This document shows, in pieces, positions 33,201 through 46,292 of a stretch of DNA of 64,000 nucleotides. This DNA is from Aphrophora alni (taxonomy: Eukaryota; Arthropoda; Insecta; Hemiptera; Aphrophoridae): contig OY740769.1 of the NCBI GenBank assembly GCA_963513935.1, positions 68,716,984 to 68,780,983 on the forward strand, given 5' to 3'. The notes beneath the pieces are model-generated. The model was not told the DNA's origin. It searched no databases and saw nothing but the letters and a program-made list of their open reading frames with translations. The position numbers and the translations under genes are program-made. Positions within the stretch are counted from its first letter, which is position 1; each line of letters opens with the position of its first letter.

Positions 33201-35639
33201 TATCCTATGGTTCTATGAAAGGTTTTAATTCAACCATATTAATGGAACTCCCACCTATATAGTCAGTGTGACATACTAGTGATAAATATTATAATTATTT
33301 TACTTGTTACTTAACGTCTACATATTTGTTTACCGTTTACGTTAATGATACAACTTAACGTAGGTAATTAATTACATAATTGAAGTTAACATTGTATCTA
33401 CTAGCTGTATACACAATTTAACATTCATTTCCTGTCTCTAACTGACATTTAAGAAGATCAAATAGGCCTATAACGAGATTAGTAGATGTTATCACAAATG
33501 TGTGTCAAGTTAGATGCACAGTAAGTCACTAACTATTGAAATGACAAATTAGAAACAATAGTACAAAATGAGTAATTAGTGAAAACATTTCAATACATAC
33601 AACACGTTTCTCATCGTAGTTGACATTTGTACAGTAATTTGACACCGCCTTGTGGAACTTCTTAACAGTGCAATAATGTCTGTAAACTTGAATTTCCTCT
33701 TTAAATGTAATGCATTTATTCAGTTTATACTATCATTTTTCTTTCAGTATAACATATCAACAACGTCTCATTAATTACTGACAAAAATCAAAATTGCCAG
33801 GTAATTATCGAAATTTGAATTGTTCTAATTTTTAAGATCAATAACGTTCCATCTAAAAGAGATTTACTTTGTTTTTTTTAATTATCATACTACCACTAAA
33901 TTTTAACTAATATAATTGAAAATCTAATTCGGTCCTCCTTTTTGGGGATATAAAATGTAAAAAAATGTGTAGGGTTTTACTTAGGAGATTATACATCTCA
34001 CTAGATTGCAAAATAAGTTACAAGTCTTGAATATTTACGCTAGTTCCGTCCAATTATATTGAAAAAAATATTGTAGAATTGTAACCACCAAAACATTTAC
34101 AAATATGCTATATTAAATTTAGCATTTAACACATTTAAAAAAATAAAACTATAATATTAAATCAACGAGATGAAAAATATGCTGTAAATGTGAAAACACA
34201 GCCGTTATTACAAAGGCCACTTCCTTGACCTGGATATCTATCTGTAGTCCACTTTTTCTGGAATAAATTCTTAATTTTTTTTAGGCTCTAAATAGTTTTT
34301 CAAAACATATTTTTACTACATTAAGTGGATAATCTTTGTTTCAAAAAATCCCTTACTTTATGGTAGCAAGAGCATTTAATTTCTAATTGGTGAACAAAAA
34401 TATCTTAAGGGTCATTACCATACGCAATAACTATTATAAATTTCAATGAATCATTTTCGATAATACATATTTAAATGAGCTCAAAATATTTAAAAAAAAT
34501 CAAATGTGCAGCAGTTTAAAACTAATAGAGGGAGCGTTGAGGCTTGTGTACAGTATTCGATTAATATTGCACACTACATTGAAGATTTAGGTTCACAAAA
34601 AACGTGGTAGTTTTACCAAGGCCTTATATCATCGAACAGAGGATTTCGGTAAACTTTGGTAAAATTATTTTTGTAAAAATAAAAAACTCCACATTTTAAT
34701 GAAATGAGTAAAAACTAAATAACTTCTAACATAAGAGCGGAGAAGCAGTAACATCAAACTATGTGTCAATGATCTCGTAACACTCCAGTTTGCTTGCGAT
34801 TGCATAAAAATCTGTTAGGCGTAAGCGTTATGACAATCTGATTTGTTCATAAAATGGCATTCCCAACCAAATATACCAAGAGAAAACATTCAATTTTTCC
34901 TTCTGTCGAAAAAACAAAACAAAAACAAAACAGGTATCTGGTACAAGGATACTACATGAAATAACTAAGTAATTATATTCAAGGATTCTACATTTGGCAA
35001 ATTTACCTGGGCTAAGTCTGACATTGGAATGAAATCATTTATCAAAATTTAATAGCATAATTTCTCCAAAAAAATATTTACAAATGATAACTTTTAGTAG
35101 CAAAGGTGATTTATACAGAGCGCTTTTCCATTGCGGTTCTGTTATTACCATTACGTGCATTGTTTGTATAACTATTTAATTTTAATAAATGCGAGTATAA
35201 ATCAGTTTCAATACGTTTCACCCCTTCTAGGAGATATTTGGTGATTGCTTATGATACATATTCACGTTGAAAGCTTTCCTGGGACTTTAAAAGTACAGTG
35301 GCTCCTAATCTTTAGATCTAACTTTTATAGCGGGCAGACTTCCTTAACATAACTTAAATAATTTAACATCTGGGTGCAAATGTCATTAGTTTTCATTCAA
35401 GTCAAACCACCACAATCAGTTTGTTAAATTTCAAACATTTATTAGTCTGTGTACCAGTGAAAACATGTATCACATAACAGCCCGTACTTTATTTCATGAT
35501 TAAGCTCTTATAAAAATCGAAAATTTGCTCTTAAATTTCAGACTTTTCAAAATTATTTTCTAAATAATAAGTTTTAATAAAAAATTAAGACTAATAGAAT
35601 AAAATTTAGATAAAAGACAGTAAGTAGTTGAAAGTCATC
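30237..35639. other. AT-rich DNA without recognised genes
   Basis: More than 5 kb of AT-rich sequence with short random frames only. No tRNA, transposon core or splice-supported exon was recognised. Confidence 0.4.
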
Positions 35640-36800
35640 CATATCAGTTACCTTCTCCGAAGATGAAATTCCTTCACGTGCTTATCCAAGAGTTCTTAGA
35701 TAAAGGTGTAACTGAACCAAGTAAATCATACTATGCTTTATCCAGAAATTTATACTTTTGCACTCTGAAAAGGAGCCCCAAATTGCTATACCTATCGCAT
35801 ATTAAATTTACACATTTTCATTAATGTCTTCCAGTAACCAAATTGTATAATTTCTTCATTGGTTTTTGGCAGCCATATTCCTTACTATTATTTTAACACT
35901 CCGCACGTCACCAAATACCACGATTTATCAAAGGAGCCAACCAGTTTTACTATCCGTAGGCTGTCATACTTCTACTATAATTCTTTTCAGTATTAGTATT
36001 CAAGTTCAAGTGCTGACCGTTTCAAGTTCTTAGACACAATTTCTCCGAGATTTACTTTTAATTTTTTCTAAATTACTTCGATGAACTAGTAGTTTATTTG
36101 AACGTTTGGGAAGAATATGTGGAGGGTCATACAAATGTTAACACCGAAAAGGTTTAGTACGGTGTCCAACAAACTAGTTTTTAGGACACACAGTGGCCTA
36201 TTCATTGTCTTTGAACGCATTTAAATCCTCAGTAGTTATCTCGACCAATATATGAGAGATTAGTGGTACACTTAATTGGTATAGACAAAACTATTAGATA
36301 TTTTTTTCACATTTTTCCGAATACGCCGTACCTCTAAACCCGATAAGGATGAAAGGACAAAACTAATCTTATTAGAGTGAAAGGCTTTCGTGCAACTTAA
36401 ACAAATAATAACTAAACTTCCAGTATTTCAGTTTTTATGTCATAGGAGACGTACTCCTAGAGGAAATTATAGGCCACAGACAACCCATTGTCTATGCAAG
36501 TAGATTCCTCTCCCTAACTGAAAAGAAAGCTTCGTCCACTTATAACATTGATGGTCTAGCCATTCACTTGGGAGTTGGAAAGTTCCGCCGATATTAATAA
36601 CATCACGATTTTTCGCTTGATAATGATAATCGGGCATTGTTACCAATCCTCGTTACTGTTCCATCCTCGTAAACTTATAAAGTTAGAGGGTTTAATTGCC
36701 AAAATTGTCTTCTTAAAATGCACAGTCACTCACATGCGATGAATCCAAAATGTAATAGCGTACACCCTCCCCAGGATGTTTGAGGGTGAAACTGTTTGTA
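35640..36800 (+). mobile_element. Degenerate Ty3/gypsy pol remnant (RT to RNase H)
   Basis: Near 35,685-35,760 a broken frame reads as the start of a Ty3/gypsy reverse transcriptase (LIQEFLDKGVTEPSKSYYAL, matching the LLexGiIxPSxSPxxxP pattern). At 36,427-36,597 another frame reads GDVLLEEIIGHRQPIVYASR and continues with FLSLTEKKASSTYNIDGLA, the typical Ty3 RNase H segment. Stops and frameshifts separate them, and the RT palm in between is eroded. LTRs were not identified. A further short frame at 37,052-37,258 may belong to the same element but has no recognisable motif. Confidence 0.7.
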
Positions 36801-38581
36801 TTGCTGATCCAGTATCAAATTAAATGTTTTTTTGGCGATGTTAACCAAATTTTTCTCAGCCTTTAATGGTCTTCAGAGCACCAAGTTACTAATACAGTGA
36901 TAACAGATCTGATTAAACAAATAAATTTAATTAATGATAGTAAATATTTTTTGTCCTAATAAGTTATGTCTCAGAAATCATTCGGAGTTACATACCTACA
37001 TTTACTTGACAAACTCTTTCAAGGTATTTCAATAGTTCCCCAATTCACCTTTTGGCAGTCGCTTGGGTAAATTCAACAACCATTTTCAAGATAAACAGTT
37101 TTTTTGTATGGTCTTTCCTGACACGAGATATATCAACAATTAATAAAATGCTCTTGATCCTGTTTCAGAAGCAAATGAAGCTTACCCACCGAGGTGAAAT
37201 TGCTAACCTCTACTACTGTGTAACATCCCTAAAGAAAATCCAATTTGATTTCGTGTGAAAAATACCCTGAACACTAAATGTAATCACAATCACCTTGGTA
37301 GTCCTCGACCAACTATTAAAATTTATCAGGTAATCGTGCTAATAGCATCACACAATCACTTAGTACAAAATTTACAATATTTCGGCTTTTAATAATATTA
37401 TGGTGCCTGCTGCACTACTAGACCTTTCCCGAATTTCTGTATTAACAAATATCTTAAACTCACAGCTTGGTCACTTTAGCACCCTGAACCTTTATTTGTG
37501 GAACCTATTAATAGGAACCTCAAATCAGCCATCACACCTACAATTCCCATAGCGGGAACACTTGGGTAACACTGTGCCATGATTACAGTCCGCTTTTAAG
37601 GTTAAAGTAAAGATCTTAAAAGATCACAGACTTTTAATATAATAAATAGAGGCATCCACGTACGTAAAAGCTTGGTGGTGTCGCTTGTTGTGAGAGTCAT
37701 CCGTTGAGTTCGGCTAAACTCATGTCCGAATAAGGCGGTCTTTTCGAAATTCTCGACTTCATTAGCTGTGTGAGTCGCTGTGGGACACTCAATAATAACA
37801 CCTTCAAAAAAGTCACTCTTGTAAAACAGTTGACGTCACACAATTCACCTGACGTAAATTAAATATGATGTTTTTTTCTATCTGGGCATGTTTCTTAGCT
37901 AGTAGACTTGTTGAATTCTGAAAACAACAATCAGTTCCGATGTTCAGGTCATCCTCATAAATACTACCGGAATTGTCTCGCATACATACACCTGCAAGGG
38001 AGATTCACACATTTCGCCGTTTCAGAATTTATTTTCCTCAGCGGAATTAGTGTTAGTTTTGGAATACAGTGAATTTTTTTTAATAGAATCCAAGTATAGG
38101 AGCGTTATCACTGACATTCTGAATCATCGTGTTCGTTTATTTGTCATATTTTTGTTAAAATATTAATATTAATTTTTGACTCTACTCAATTCTGTCTACA
38201 CTGGATGCTTTTGAGCGCACGCTTAAGCATCTTCTTTTGAAAGAAGAGATGGGTAGGCTATCAATATAAAAATTGCCCTTATTTCCTAGTAGTTCTCGAT
38301 TTGTAGGGAAGAGCATTGACAGTTTTCTAATTATGTAAAAATTAAAAACTGGCTATTGTAGTGAAATAAACAATACGAAAATAACGTCTATCTTTATCAT
38401 GGCAACATTAAGTTTAAACTTTGTCTAATATATAACGTAACTGTTACTTTGCATGGGTTTTACTTTTCCAACCAAATCAATCAAAATGGCAGTACTTTAT
38501 ACGTTTTACTCTGAAAAAATAAACGTAATCAGGTACAAGGCTAAAAAAAATAATAATACTGTAATAATAATAATATATATA

Positions 38582-38582
<1 letters not shown>
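36801..38582. other. Possible downstream part of the gypsy remnant, otherwise unassigned
   Basis: Composition remains a little less AT-rich than average to about 37,800, and a block at 37,660-37,780 resembles LTR-like sequence, but no paired repeat or coding motif confirms this. Confidence 0.3.

Positions 38583-38641
<59 letters not shown>
38583..38641. repeat. (TA)n microsatellite
   Basis: TA run of about 58 bp; both-strand open frames across it are artefacts. Confidence 0.95.
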
Positions 38642-38644
<3 letters not shown>

Positions 38645-38735
38645 AATTTGTTCCAATGTTGAGGATTTCTATACGTAAGTGTTCCATTGCTGATGCGTTT
38701 GGCCTTTTCTGATGATCATCAGAATAGGACAACTT
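38645..38735 (-). mobile_element. Penelope-like pseudo-LTR fragment with degenerate hammerhead-like motif
   Basis: On the minus strand CTGATGATCATCAGAAAAGG is followed by CCAAACGCATCAGCAATGG. This resembles the hammerhead ribozyme of Penelope-like elements (core CUGAUGA, then a GAAAC box, short stem III, cleavage site), with the GAAAC box altered to CAAAC. Assignment is by recall of such elements. Confidence 0.45.
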
Positions 38736-39293
38736 TATTTTATATTTCAGTGTATATGTATTGCATACTACTTTGAGTCTTAATTATTTTTATAATTGAC
38801 TTCTACTTTCGTGTACTGTTAAAATAATTTTACATTTATTAAATCATTGTAGACTAAAGATTTTTGTTTTTAGCGATGATCTTAATAGCAATGAACCCTA
38901 ATAGAAGTTAGTATTACTTCAAAAAAAAACTATTCGTCAATTTAAATATTACAGTACATTATAAATCCTTTAAAATTGCTAACAGGTCCTATTTTACATC
39001 CTAATTCGTCTCAAAATTAAAATATTAATTTATTTCGTTTCCAGATTTGATGTTTAGAAGTTCATTTAAAAACTAATAATCTTTAGGCTATATACTTTAT
39101 TTTGGCTTTATTAGTTTAATTCTCATACTGAATCTTTAATTATATAATTATTTTATGTATAGAAATTCTTTCTTGCAAATATTTAATGCTTGTACCGGGT
39201 GATTCAGAACTTCACGCCATCTCTCTGGAAATGATAAAATAATTGCTATACTAGCGACCGAAATATTTGGTAAAACTCCATTTTTAAAATAAA

Positions 39294-39753
39294 ACAGCAC
39301 ACAATATGTTGTAAATTCTACTATTTTTATTGAGTCTTGCCGACCATGGTTTCGTCCGTGACTGCATTCATGAGGCAACTTATCACAGACATCTAAAAAT
39401 CATAATTTAGAAGAGCAAATGAAAAGAACATTTTGACGAATTTTTATTTTAACTGTTGAAACATAGTCTTGTGAAATGAATATTGAGAGAGATCCCACAA
39501 TATATTTACCCGGCGAGTCTCTCCGCAATGGTAGTTTTAGAGAGTGTGTGAGAGAGAGATTGTGTGTATTTTTTTTTAAATCTAACAAAAAAATATACTG
39601 AAATATGTAAAAAAAAAAGCAAATTTTAATTCTTTGGAAGAAAGAATAATGTTTGTGTGGCCTCGTAAATGCCGTCACTAGCAAAACCATTGTCGGCAAG
39701 ACTCAATAAAAATAGTAGAATTTACAAAATATTGTATATTATGTGCTGTTTTA
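39294..39753. mobile_element. Inverted-repeat element, Penelope-like pseudo-LTR pair
   Basis: About 50 bp at 39,294-39,345 (minus) and 39,693-39,752 (plus) form an inverted repeat sharing GTCGGCAAGACTCAATAAAA. On the minus strand the left arm is preceded by GAAACCATGGTCGGC, the GAAA box, stem III and cleavage site of a Penelope-type hammerhead, with a mutated core (CTCATGA) further upstream. The right arm shows a more eroded version. The 350-bp middle has no recognisable coding sequence. Confidence 0.5.
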
Positions 39754-39841
39754 TTATAAATTTTATATAAATAAGAAAAAAAACACGTAAACCTCAGCTT
39801 GGAAACGCTTCTCGTACCAGCTATCCCAATTTGGTTTTTTT

Positions 39842-39905
39842 ACTAAGTAATTCCAACTGTAGTAAACTAGACGACGACTCTAACGACTGAGCTATGCGTT
39901 CCCCT
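39842..39905 (-). repeat. tRNA-derived SINE head or tRNA pseudogene
   Basis: The minus strand reads GGGGAACGCATAGCTCAGTC, giving a good A box (TAGCTCAGTCGTTAGAG) at the expected distance from the 5' end. The B box region is eroded (AGTTGGAATTAC). No complete cloverleaf forms. Confidence 0.5.
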
Positions 39906-41080
39906 GAGAATCAACACAGTTTTACATTTTTTTCCCATGTTTAAAGTAAAATGTATTTTAAAAAATATTAGAGAAGAAAAGATATATAAGAGTGTAACAG
40001 TGTTTTTAAAAACACAATTTTAACCTTATTTTGTGAATGGCGGTTAAGGGCTCGTGATTATGTGGTAAGCCGGCCCAGACTTAAGTTATGCACAGTTGTA
40101 CATATTAAACTCGCAGCTGTTAGAATAGAAATATATTATTTACAGTATAATATGTAAAGTATAGTTACAAGTCCATTGTAATTCCTTCGTTAGTTTATTT
40201 TATTATTATTTTTTTTACATGTTTTTAAATCAAGAGGCATATAAAAAATTTAGAAAAACTCATATTTAGAATTTTTAAAAAAACTGCGAATAAAAAGGTA
40301 AATGAATTTCATCAAAGAAATATGTAATATGTAGCCTAATATTTTTGTTAAAACATTTTAGTTAAGATAATTACTTCTTAAATAATAATTATCTGGTGTA
40401 ATTAAGTTGTTACGGTTTTACTGGACACGGAAACTAGGGGCATCTATTAAATCGTTCAAAAAGAAACATCTTTTTTAGAGTTAACCACTTTTCAAATATT
40501 CAACCAAGAAAAGAATTCAGTATCAAATGTAAGCCTACACCATAAGAAGAAAAAAACTTCCTATAAAACACATTATATTAGTAGTTGTTGTAATAGTTAT
40601 ATAGTCCACCATTATCAAATAAGTTTACAATTTACGTTCACAAACTGCGTTATTGAGACAAGAGTGATAACGTGAGAATAACAACAGAAACTGGCGGGAA
40701 TTATACCAATTTTTATGGTCCTACCCGTTCACTCAGATATCAATTCTATTCAGTCTGTGCAGATGAAAACATTAAACATTCATACTAAACTGATTTGTTT
40801 TATGCAAAAGATCAAAAATTTAAAAGGCCACCAATTTTAAAATATACAAAATGATTTTTTAAATTTTTTACTCTGATAAAACGTTACTTAAAGAACTCGT
40901 ACACCAATTATAAATTCATACAGTATCTATTTCAGGAAGTCCATTAGTAGAAAATATTTTATATTAACAATCATATGACGTGGCCTACCCGTCTAGCGAT
41001 TGGTGCTTTTCTACTGTTATCCAGTATTTCATATTAATAACAATATTAAACTAAACTAGCGAGAAATTGTTCAAAAAAAT
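39906..41080. other. AT-rich DNA without recognised genes
   Basis: Nothing recognisable; low-complexity A/T. Confidence 0.4.
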
Positions 41081-41232
41081 TCGTACACTCTTCTCGTAAT
41101 AAGATTTTATATTCAATATGCGTTTCAACGAGTTATAAGTTATCTTTGTAGCTGTACACCTGAAAAGGGCGACTTTATCGTTGAAACGCGTAGTGAAAAT
41201 CAAATTTTATTATGAGAACAGTGTATGCTTTT
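41081..41232. mobile_element. Small inverted-repeat, Penelope-like fragment with hammerhead-like motif
   Basis: Arms at about 41,081-41,138 and 41,178-41,232 are inverted copies (CGTTGAAACGCGTAGTGAAA on the right arm). The plus strand shows CTGAAAA (41,160-41,166), a stem, GAAAC and ACGCGTA, the layout of a Penelope-type hammerhead with one altered core base. Confidence 0.45.
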
Positions 41233-42226
41233 TTTTTGACCAACTTTATTTCATAGTTTTGCTATTTACATTATATCATTCTATAGGAAATTTAACGAGG
41301 TGAAAAAGTTACTGGACACTTTTAATAAAAATATAGAATTTTTTGAGTTACTTCCATTAAAAAAATTTGAACAGCCGCCATTTTAAAACCGATTATTGGG
41401 AACAAGTTGGTTTTTTTTTTTTTTTTCAAACTATGTCTGAGTAACTTTTAATAATACATAATTTACATATAAATTTAAGTCCCTACGTCCTTCGACATGT
41501 TTAAGAGAGTACTAAAAACAAAAAGGGAAGAGAAGGGCTGGATTGCGAACTACGTATGACGCAGTTCTTTCCGGTTTTCCTTTTCCACGAAACCGGTTTC
41601 TCGAAGATGCTTTGTTTCAATTTTAATTTTATAATTCGTATAAAATTTAGACAAATTATAGAAATATTTAGTTATTTCTGGTTTCAATAATTAACTGATA
41701 TTAAACAAATAATAATAAACAAAAAATGCAGAAACTTAATCTGGATGAGTTTTTCTTTCACCTACAAAATTTGTACCGTAACCATAATTATGGAAATAAA
41801 GTTTCAATGCATAGATAAAAAAAATCATGAAATTAAATCGGCTGAATCGCAATGAAATGTTAACAAATTTGGATTTAGTACATTATTTTACCGATTTGTG
41901 CCCGAAATTGATTACATAGTATTATGATCAAGTATTATCTAATCAACAATTTATCAACAATTAATTCAACGATCATGAGGCACGACAGTCTAATGCTCAA
42001 ACTAAACAAACGTTATCATATAAGAAACATAACAATGAACATGTAAGCCTACAAAAGTACTGTCACTCAATCAACTCAACACAAACAGACCGCCTTATCG
42101 CCACCGGCGCCGTCGACCTTCCGTGATGTTTTCGTAGGCCTACGTGTCTATGTCTACGAATATCAGGTTAGCCACTCACTCGCCTACCTCTGTACCTTGG
42201 CGCTATTTCGCAAAAAAAGCTTTTAT
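41233..42226. other. AT-rich DNA without recognised genes
   Basis: Mostly featureless. A short GC-richer patch near 42,085-42,130 has no recognisable content. Confidence 0.35.
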
Positions 42227-42563
42227 ATCACTGACATGGCCGGATCTAGGAACCGCGAAACCCCGCAATGCGGGGAGCCCGGGCCCTTAGGGGGCCCAAA
42301 GGTCCTCTACTCAAAAAATAAATGAGGCTAAATTTAAAAAAATATATAAAATATTGAGTTCAAGCAGTGGCAGAAAAGGTTTTTAACACAAAAGTTATAA
42401 TTTAATTAAGTGTAAGAAAAGAGAATAAGTTTTCATCTTTAAACGTTTTACACTTAAATTGTGTACGGTCCCTCCTTCCCTCTATCCATGTCTGCTCAAG
42501 GTGCCCTTGGAGAAATTTTGCTGGGGGGGGGCCTCAATTTGTAGATCCGGCACTGATCACTGA
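42227..42563. mobile_element. hAT-type MITE with 8-bp target-site duplication
   Basis: The element is 42,235-42,555 (321 bp), flanked by perfect 8-bp direct repeats ATCACTGA at 42,227-42,234 and 42,556-42,563. Its ends are imperfect inverted repeats: CATGGCCGGATCTA on the left and, read inward from the right, CAGTGCCGGATCTA. The 8-bp duplication and CA-start ends fit the hAT superfamily. There is no transposase; it is a non-autonomous copy with a GC-rich, G/C-run-containing left subterminal region. Confidence 0.85.
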
Positions 42564-42699
42564 GTACCTCATTTGACAATATACTACCGACTTTAGAAAG
42601 TCTTTAGTTTTCCTTGTATACAGTATTGCAGCATAGTCGTATTTTACTTTACTTACTTGTAATTTCTATATTAACTTTTTTTTCTTTTTTTTTTGCTAA

Positions 42700-42747
42700 C
42701 GGGGGGGGGACGATCCACCCAATCGCCCCTCACTGGATCCGCCACTG
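42700..42747. mobile_element. Second hAT-like end fragment
   Basis: The reverse strand reads inward CAGTGGCGGATCCAGTGAGG from 42,747, the same kind of terminal sequence as the MITE just to the left, next to a run of G at 42,702-42,710. No partner end was found. Confidence 0.45.
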
Positions 42748-43553
42748 TTTACAGGTAAAAGGCAATACTTTCAATACTGTTTGCAATATTCCAACTCAAT
42801 TTTTTTTTTAAAATATATATGCACCAAAGTATCGAATTTAAACTATTCAACGAAAATAAAACACGTAACTTATGAAAGTAGGCTACACTTGTAAACTGTT
42901 TCTGAAATATATTTCTTTCAAAAATATGATTACATACAAACAATAATGTAATTGAAAACCTACTATTTAATTAAAATACTAATTTCGGTTGGAATCCCCG
43001 TGAGTAGGAGATAAACTTTATTCATTAAAAAAAGATACAAAACATTTAAAAAAGTTTTATATTTTTAACTTATGTTAAACGTTTATACTCTACAGTCTAC
43101 ACTGTCTGGCAGTGAGCTACCATTAGAACGGAAGGAAGGAGTAGAAATGGATAATATTTGACTCGTCAGCTAGCCAATTTGTAGTTGTCACAAGAAAACC
43201 GAGTAATCGGAAGATTGTTTTCTATTCTTTGTGACCAATTTTTCATCATTTTCATTCTAACTCGTATGTTTATTGTTAAATTCTTAGCAAATGTGGTAAA
43301 ACCATTGTTATTTTTATAAATGATTAAGTTCCCTGGTTAAAAATAATATATTGGAAGGCAATTTCTTTTGATTTTATCAAATTTTTGCTTATTTTTAACC
43401 GATTTTCGTCTAAGAGTATTTTCATTCTTCATAGTTTTTGACCGATTATGACCAAATTTGGCAAACGTATTGTTCATGGAAAGAAGTAATTTCATTCATG
43501 ATCGGAAAGATATTCTGAAAACGTTGATTTTTGTAGCTTTAGTGTGCTTGCTT
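42748..43553. other. AT-rich DNA without recognised genes
   Basis: Nothing recognisable up to the GA microsatellite. Confidence 0.4.
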
Positions 43554-43758
<205 letters not shown>

Positions 43759-43978
43759 ACTGAGAGTGGGAGAGCGATTCACACTCCAAATTTCAGGAAT
43801 CGTTGGGCCGTTCTATTATTAGAACGTGGGAATAAACTATAATTTTGTATTTCCTATTTCCTAATCCCCCCTCCCCCCGTGTTGTATATCTGTTACCAGT
43901 AGTTCATCGGTATCGCAAACAAATTACTGTAGACTAGGGGTATAACATTTTCGTTTTATTTTTGTACTTCTCACATTT

Positions 43979-44003
43979 GGACCGGAAGGTTAGCTTCCGG
44001 TCC
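43979..44003. other. Perfect 10-bp stem-loop
   Basis: GGACCGGAAG and CTTCCGGTCC flank a five-base loop GTTAG. It lies at the left edge of a GC-richer patch (about 43,970-44,120) that also contains TCAGT-type initiator sequences and a later AATAAA (about 44,155), an LTR-like or promoter-like arrangement. Confidence 0.7.
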
Positions 44004-44320
44004 AGCAGATCCTTTAGTCTCCTCGCAGGTGGAGCCGAGCTCCAGTCGTTTTCCTGAGTATTCAGACACAGTTGTGCAGTGACTCAGTTACAGTGCCTTA
44101 GTGGAATTGCGCCTTTTCTAATTAATCATCATTTTGTGATTGTGTCAATTATTGAATAAAGTGAACATAAAACGTTATTTTAATATTAACAAATTTTGTA
44201 GCCTATAAACAAATTATTTTAGAACTTTTTTTGACATATCTTTCCTCTGAAAACAACTTTAGCCCTACTCTTGACGTACCTTATAAATAAGTGCTGTTTA
44301 TAGCTTTGCTGATTAGTTTT

Positions 44321-44357
44321 GTCAGTAGAAGAGTTAGAAGAGTTAATACGTTACTAG
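44321..44357 (+). other. Candidate 5' untranslated exon with strong splice donor
   Basis: A TCAGTAG initiator-like sequence at about 44,321 is followed by a strong donor (TAG/GTAAGT, intron from 44,358). The first coding exon of the recombinase gene begins with a splice acceptor at 46,258-46,259, so an upstream exon is needed. This is a candidate only. Confidence 0.3.
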
Positions 44358-45062
44358 GTAAGTAAAATAATATATAATATAGCTATTATCTCCTAAATTA
44401 TTCTCGTTCTTTACTCAATTATTAATTAGTAAGGTATCTTGATTTTTTTTTTTTAACGTATTAATAATAACTTTTATTTGAAATAAACCGATCTAATAAC
44501 AAAATTTTAAAAATTTAAAAAATATATGTTAGAGTATGTATGCAAGATATATTTTGACATACCGATATTAGTGAAATATTTTTGTTTAACCCGAGATCAC
44601 TAACCATTTATAAATCTCACGACAGGGGTCGGCACGTGTGAACTAATAACGCAGCCTTTTTTCTAGCTACTGTTTGACATTGTCCGTGAAAGTGTGTAAA
44701 GTTGTTTATGTTTAGTGAAAGTGTTTAGTAAAGTTGTTATAGGGACTATCGACTAGTTTTGTATTCGTTACATGTTGACAGTGGCCATTTTCATTTGTTC
44801 CGTTTTCCCTTGAATATTTTCTGCCTGTCTAGACTGTTAGCCAATTGATATCTAGTCGGAATAAACACTACAGTATATGCATACTATTTTGTAATATTTT
44901 GTATACAGTAATGCCGTGAATAATATTTCTAATATAAGCTATATTACATGAATAGTTATAGTTATAATAATTGAAAATTGAAGTAACCTATTTTATTTAT
45001 AAAATATCTCTTGCATACATATTCTAAAATATGTAAAGTTTTAGGAAATCAATTTACTATTA

Positions 45063-45275
45063 TTATACAAGGTGTCTCAGAAGTTTTGTAAAAACAATTC
45101 TAAGATGTGTTCTACAAGTGAAAATATATATATATATATATTTTTTTTTCTGCGTGTCACTTTGTACCTTTCGACTACTGAGCATGTTTTTTGGTTTTTT
45201 TTTAAATTTTAATTTTATGGTCCCCCGCGGGATTTGAACCTTAGCCGTTAGACCAAACCATAGGACCTGTGAAAA
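45063..45275 (-). repeat. Truncated tRNA-like sequence and dispersed repeat
   Basis: At 45,220-45,271 the minus strand has GGTCC...GGACC ends, an A-box-like TGGTCTAACGG and a perfect B box GGTTCAAATCC, but no anticodon arm: a tRNA pseudogene or SINE head. The adjoining 45,063-45,125 (GGTGTCTCAGAAGTTTTGTA) matches 50,886-50,945, so it belongs to a dispersed repeat family. Confidence 0.5.
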
Positions 45276-46292
45276 TAAAGAAAAAGGAAAAAGTTCCTAT
45301 GGAAATATGTGATAAAAAGCTTAGTTTTCGAATTATTCCCATTTTTCCCTTCTTTTTTACCCCTAATAAACACTTAATATCTTTGGAAATAGGAAAGATA
45401 TTGAACTGAAATTTGGTGTACATATTTGTTACTTAACCCCTGTACAAAAAAGGTCGCTTTTTTGTATATTTTCAAAATGCCGGACATTTCAAAAATTTCT
45501 AATCTCAAATATCTCTAAAACCGCTAACTTTACAAAAAACATTCAAGAAACAAAAAAAGCAACTATTTTAATTACAAAGAAAACAGTTTTTCCCCCGCAG
45601 CTAAAGATAAACGAGTTATCTATCACCTAAAAACTAAAATAATAACTTCTTGGTAGTTGTCTATAACAAACAAAGTTACTGCAAAACCAATAATTCTTTT
45701 AAATTATTATTTAAAATCATCAGAATTGTTCAAAAATTAAATAGGCCTATTAAGATAGTTCAACAGTAGGCAAATTACCATTTTATTGTGTAAGGAAATT
45801 GAAACACTTAAATGGGTTTAGATGAAATTTATGTTCATATCGTGGATTATGGAAAAATAAAAATAAATTGAAAGGAAAATGGAAGTGTACACTAATAGAT
45901 ATACCTTATCCAACAGGTGTTCTTATTTATTTTATGACTTATGATTTTCCTTTAAGTTCACAATTAATTACTAAATACTTTAAAGTTATAAAAACCTAAA
46001 TATCAAGTGATTGAAAAAATGTGATACAGTAGACTACCTATAATATAGTCTACTATTTTTTTTTTTTTTTAAATGTTGAAAGAATAAAAATAAATAGGCC
46101 TTCATACAGGACAGAATATGCTATATTCTATCTATACAGAAGAAGAAATATGTAAATTCTTTAAAATTAAAAATTTCAGTAATTTAAAATAGGCATATAT
46201 ATATATATTATATATAGGTAAATATTTAAAGTGTATAAGCTCTGTATGTGTTTTTTCAGTCATTACAATTAGAGAGAAATATTTATTTTAAA

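Noticed and set aside
38453..38732. Open frames on both strands across the TA run
   Set aside because: Microsatellite artefacts; the region is better explained by a Penelope-like fragment.
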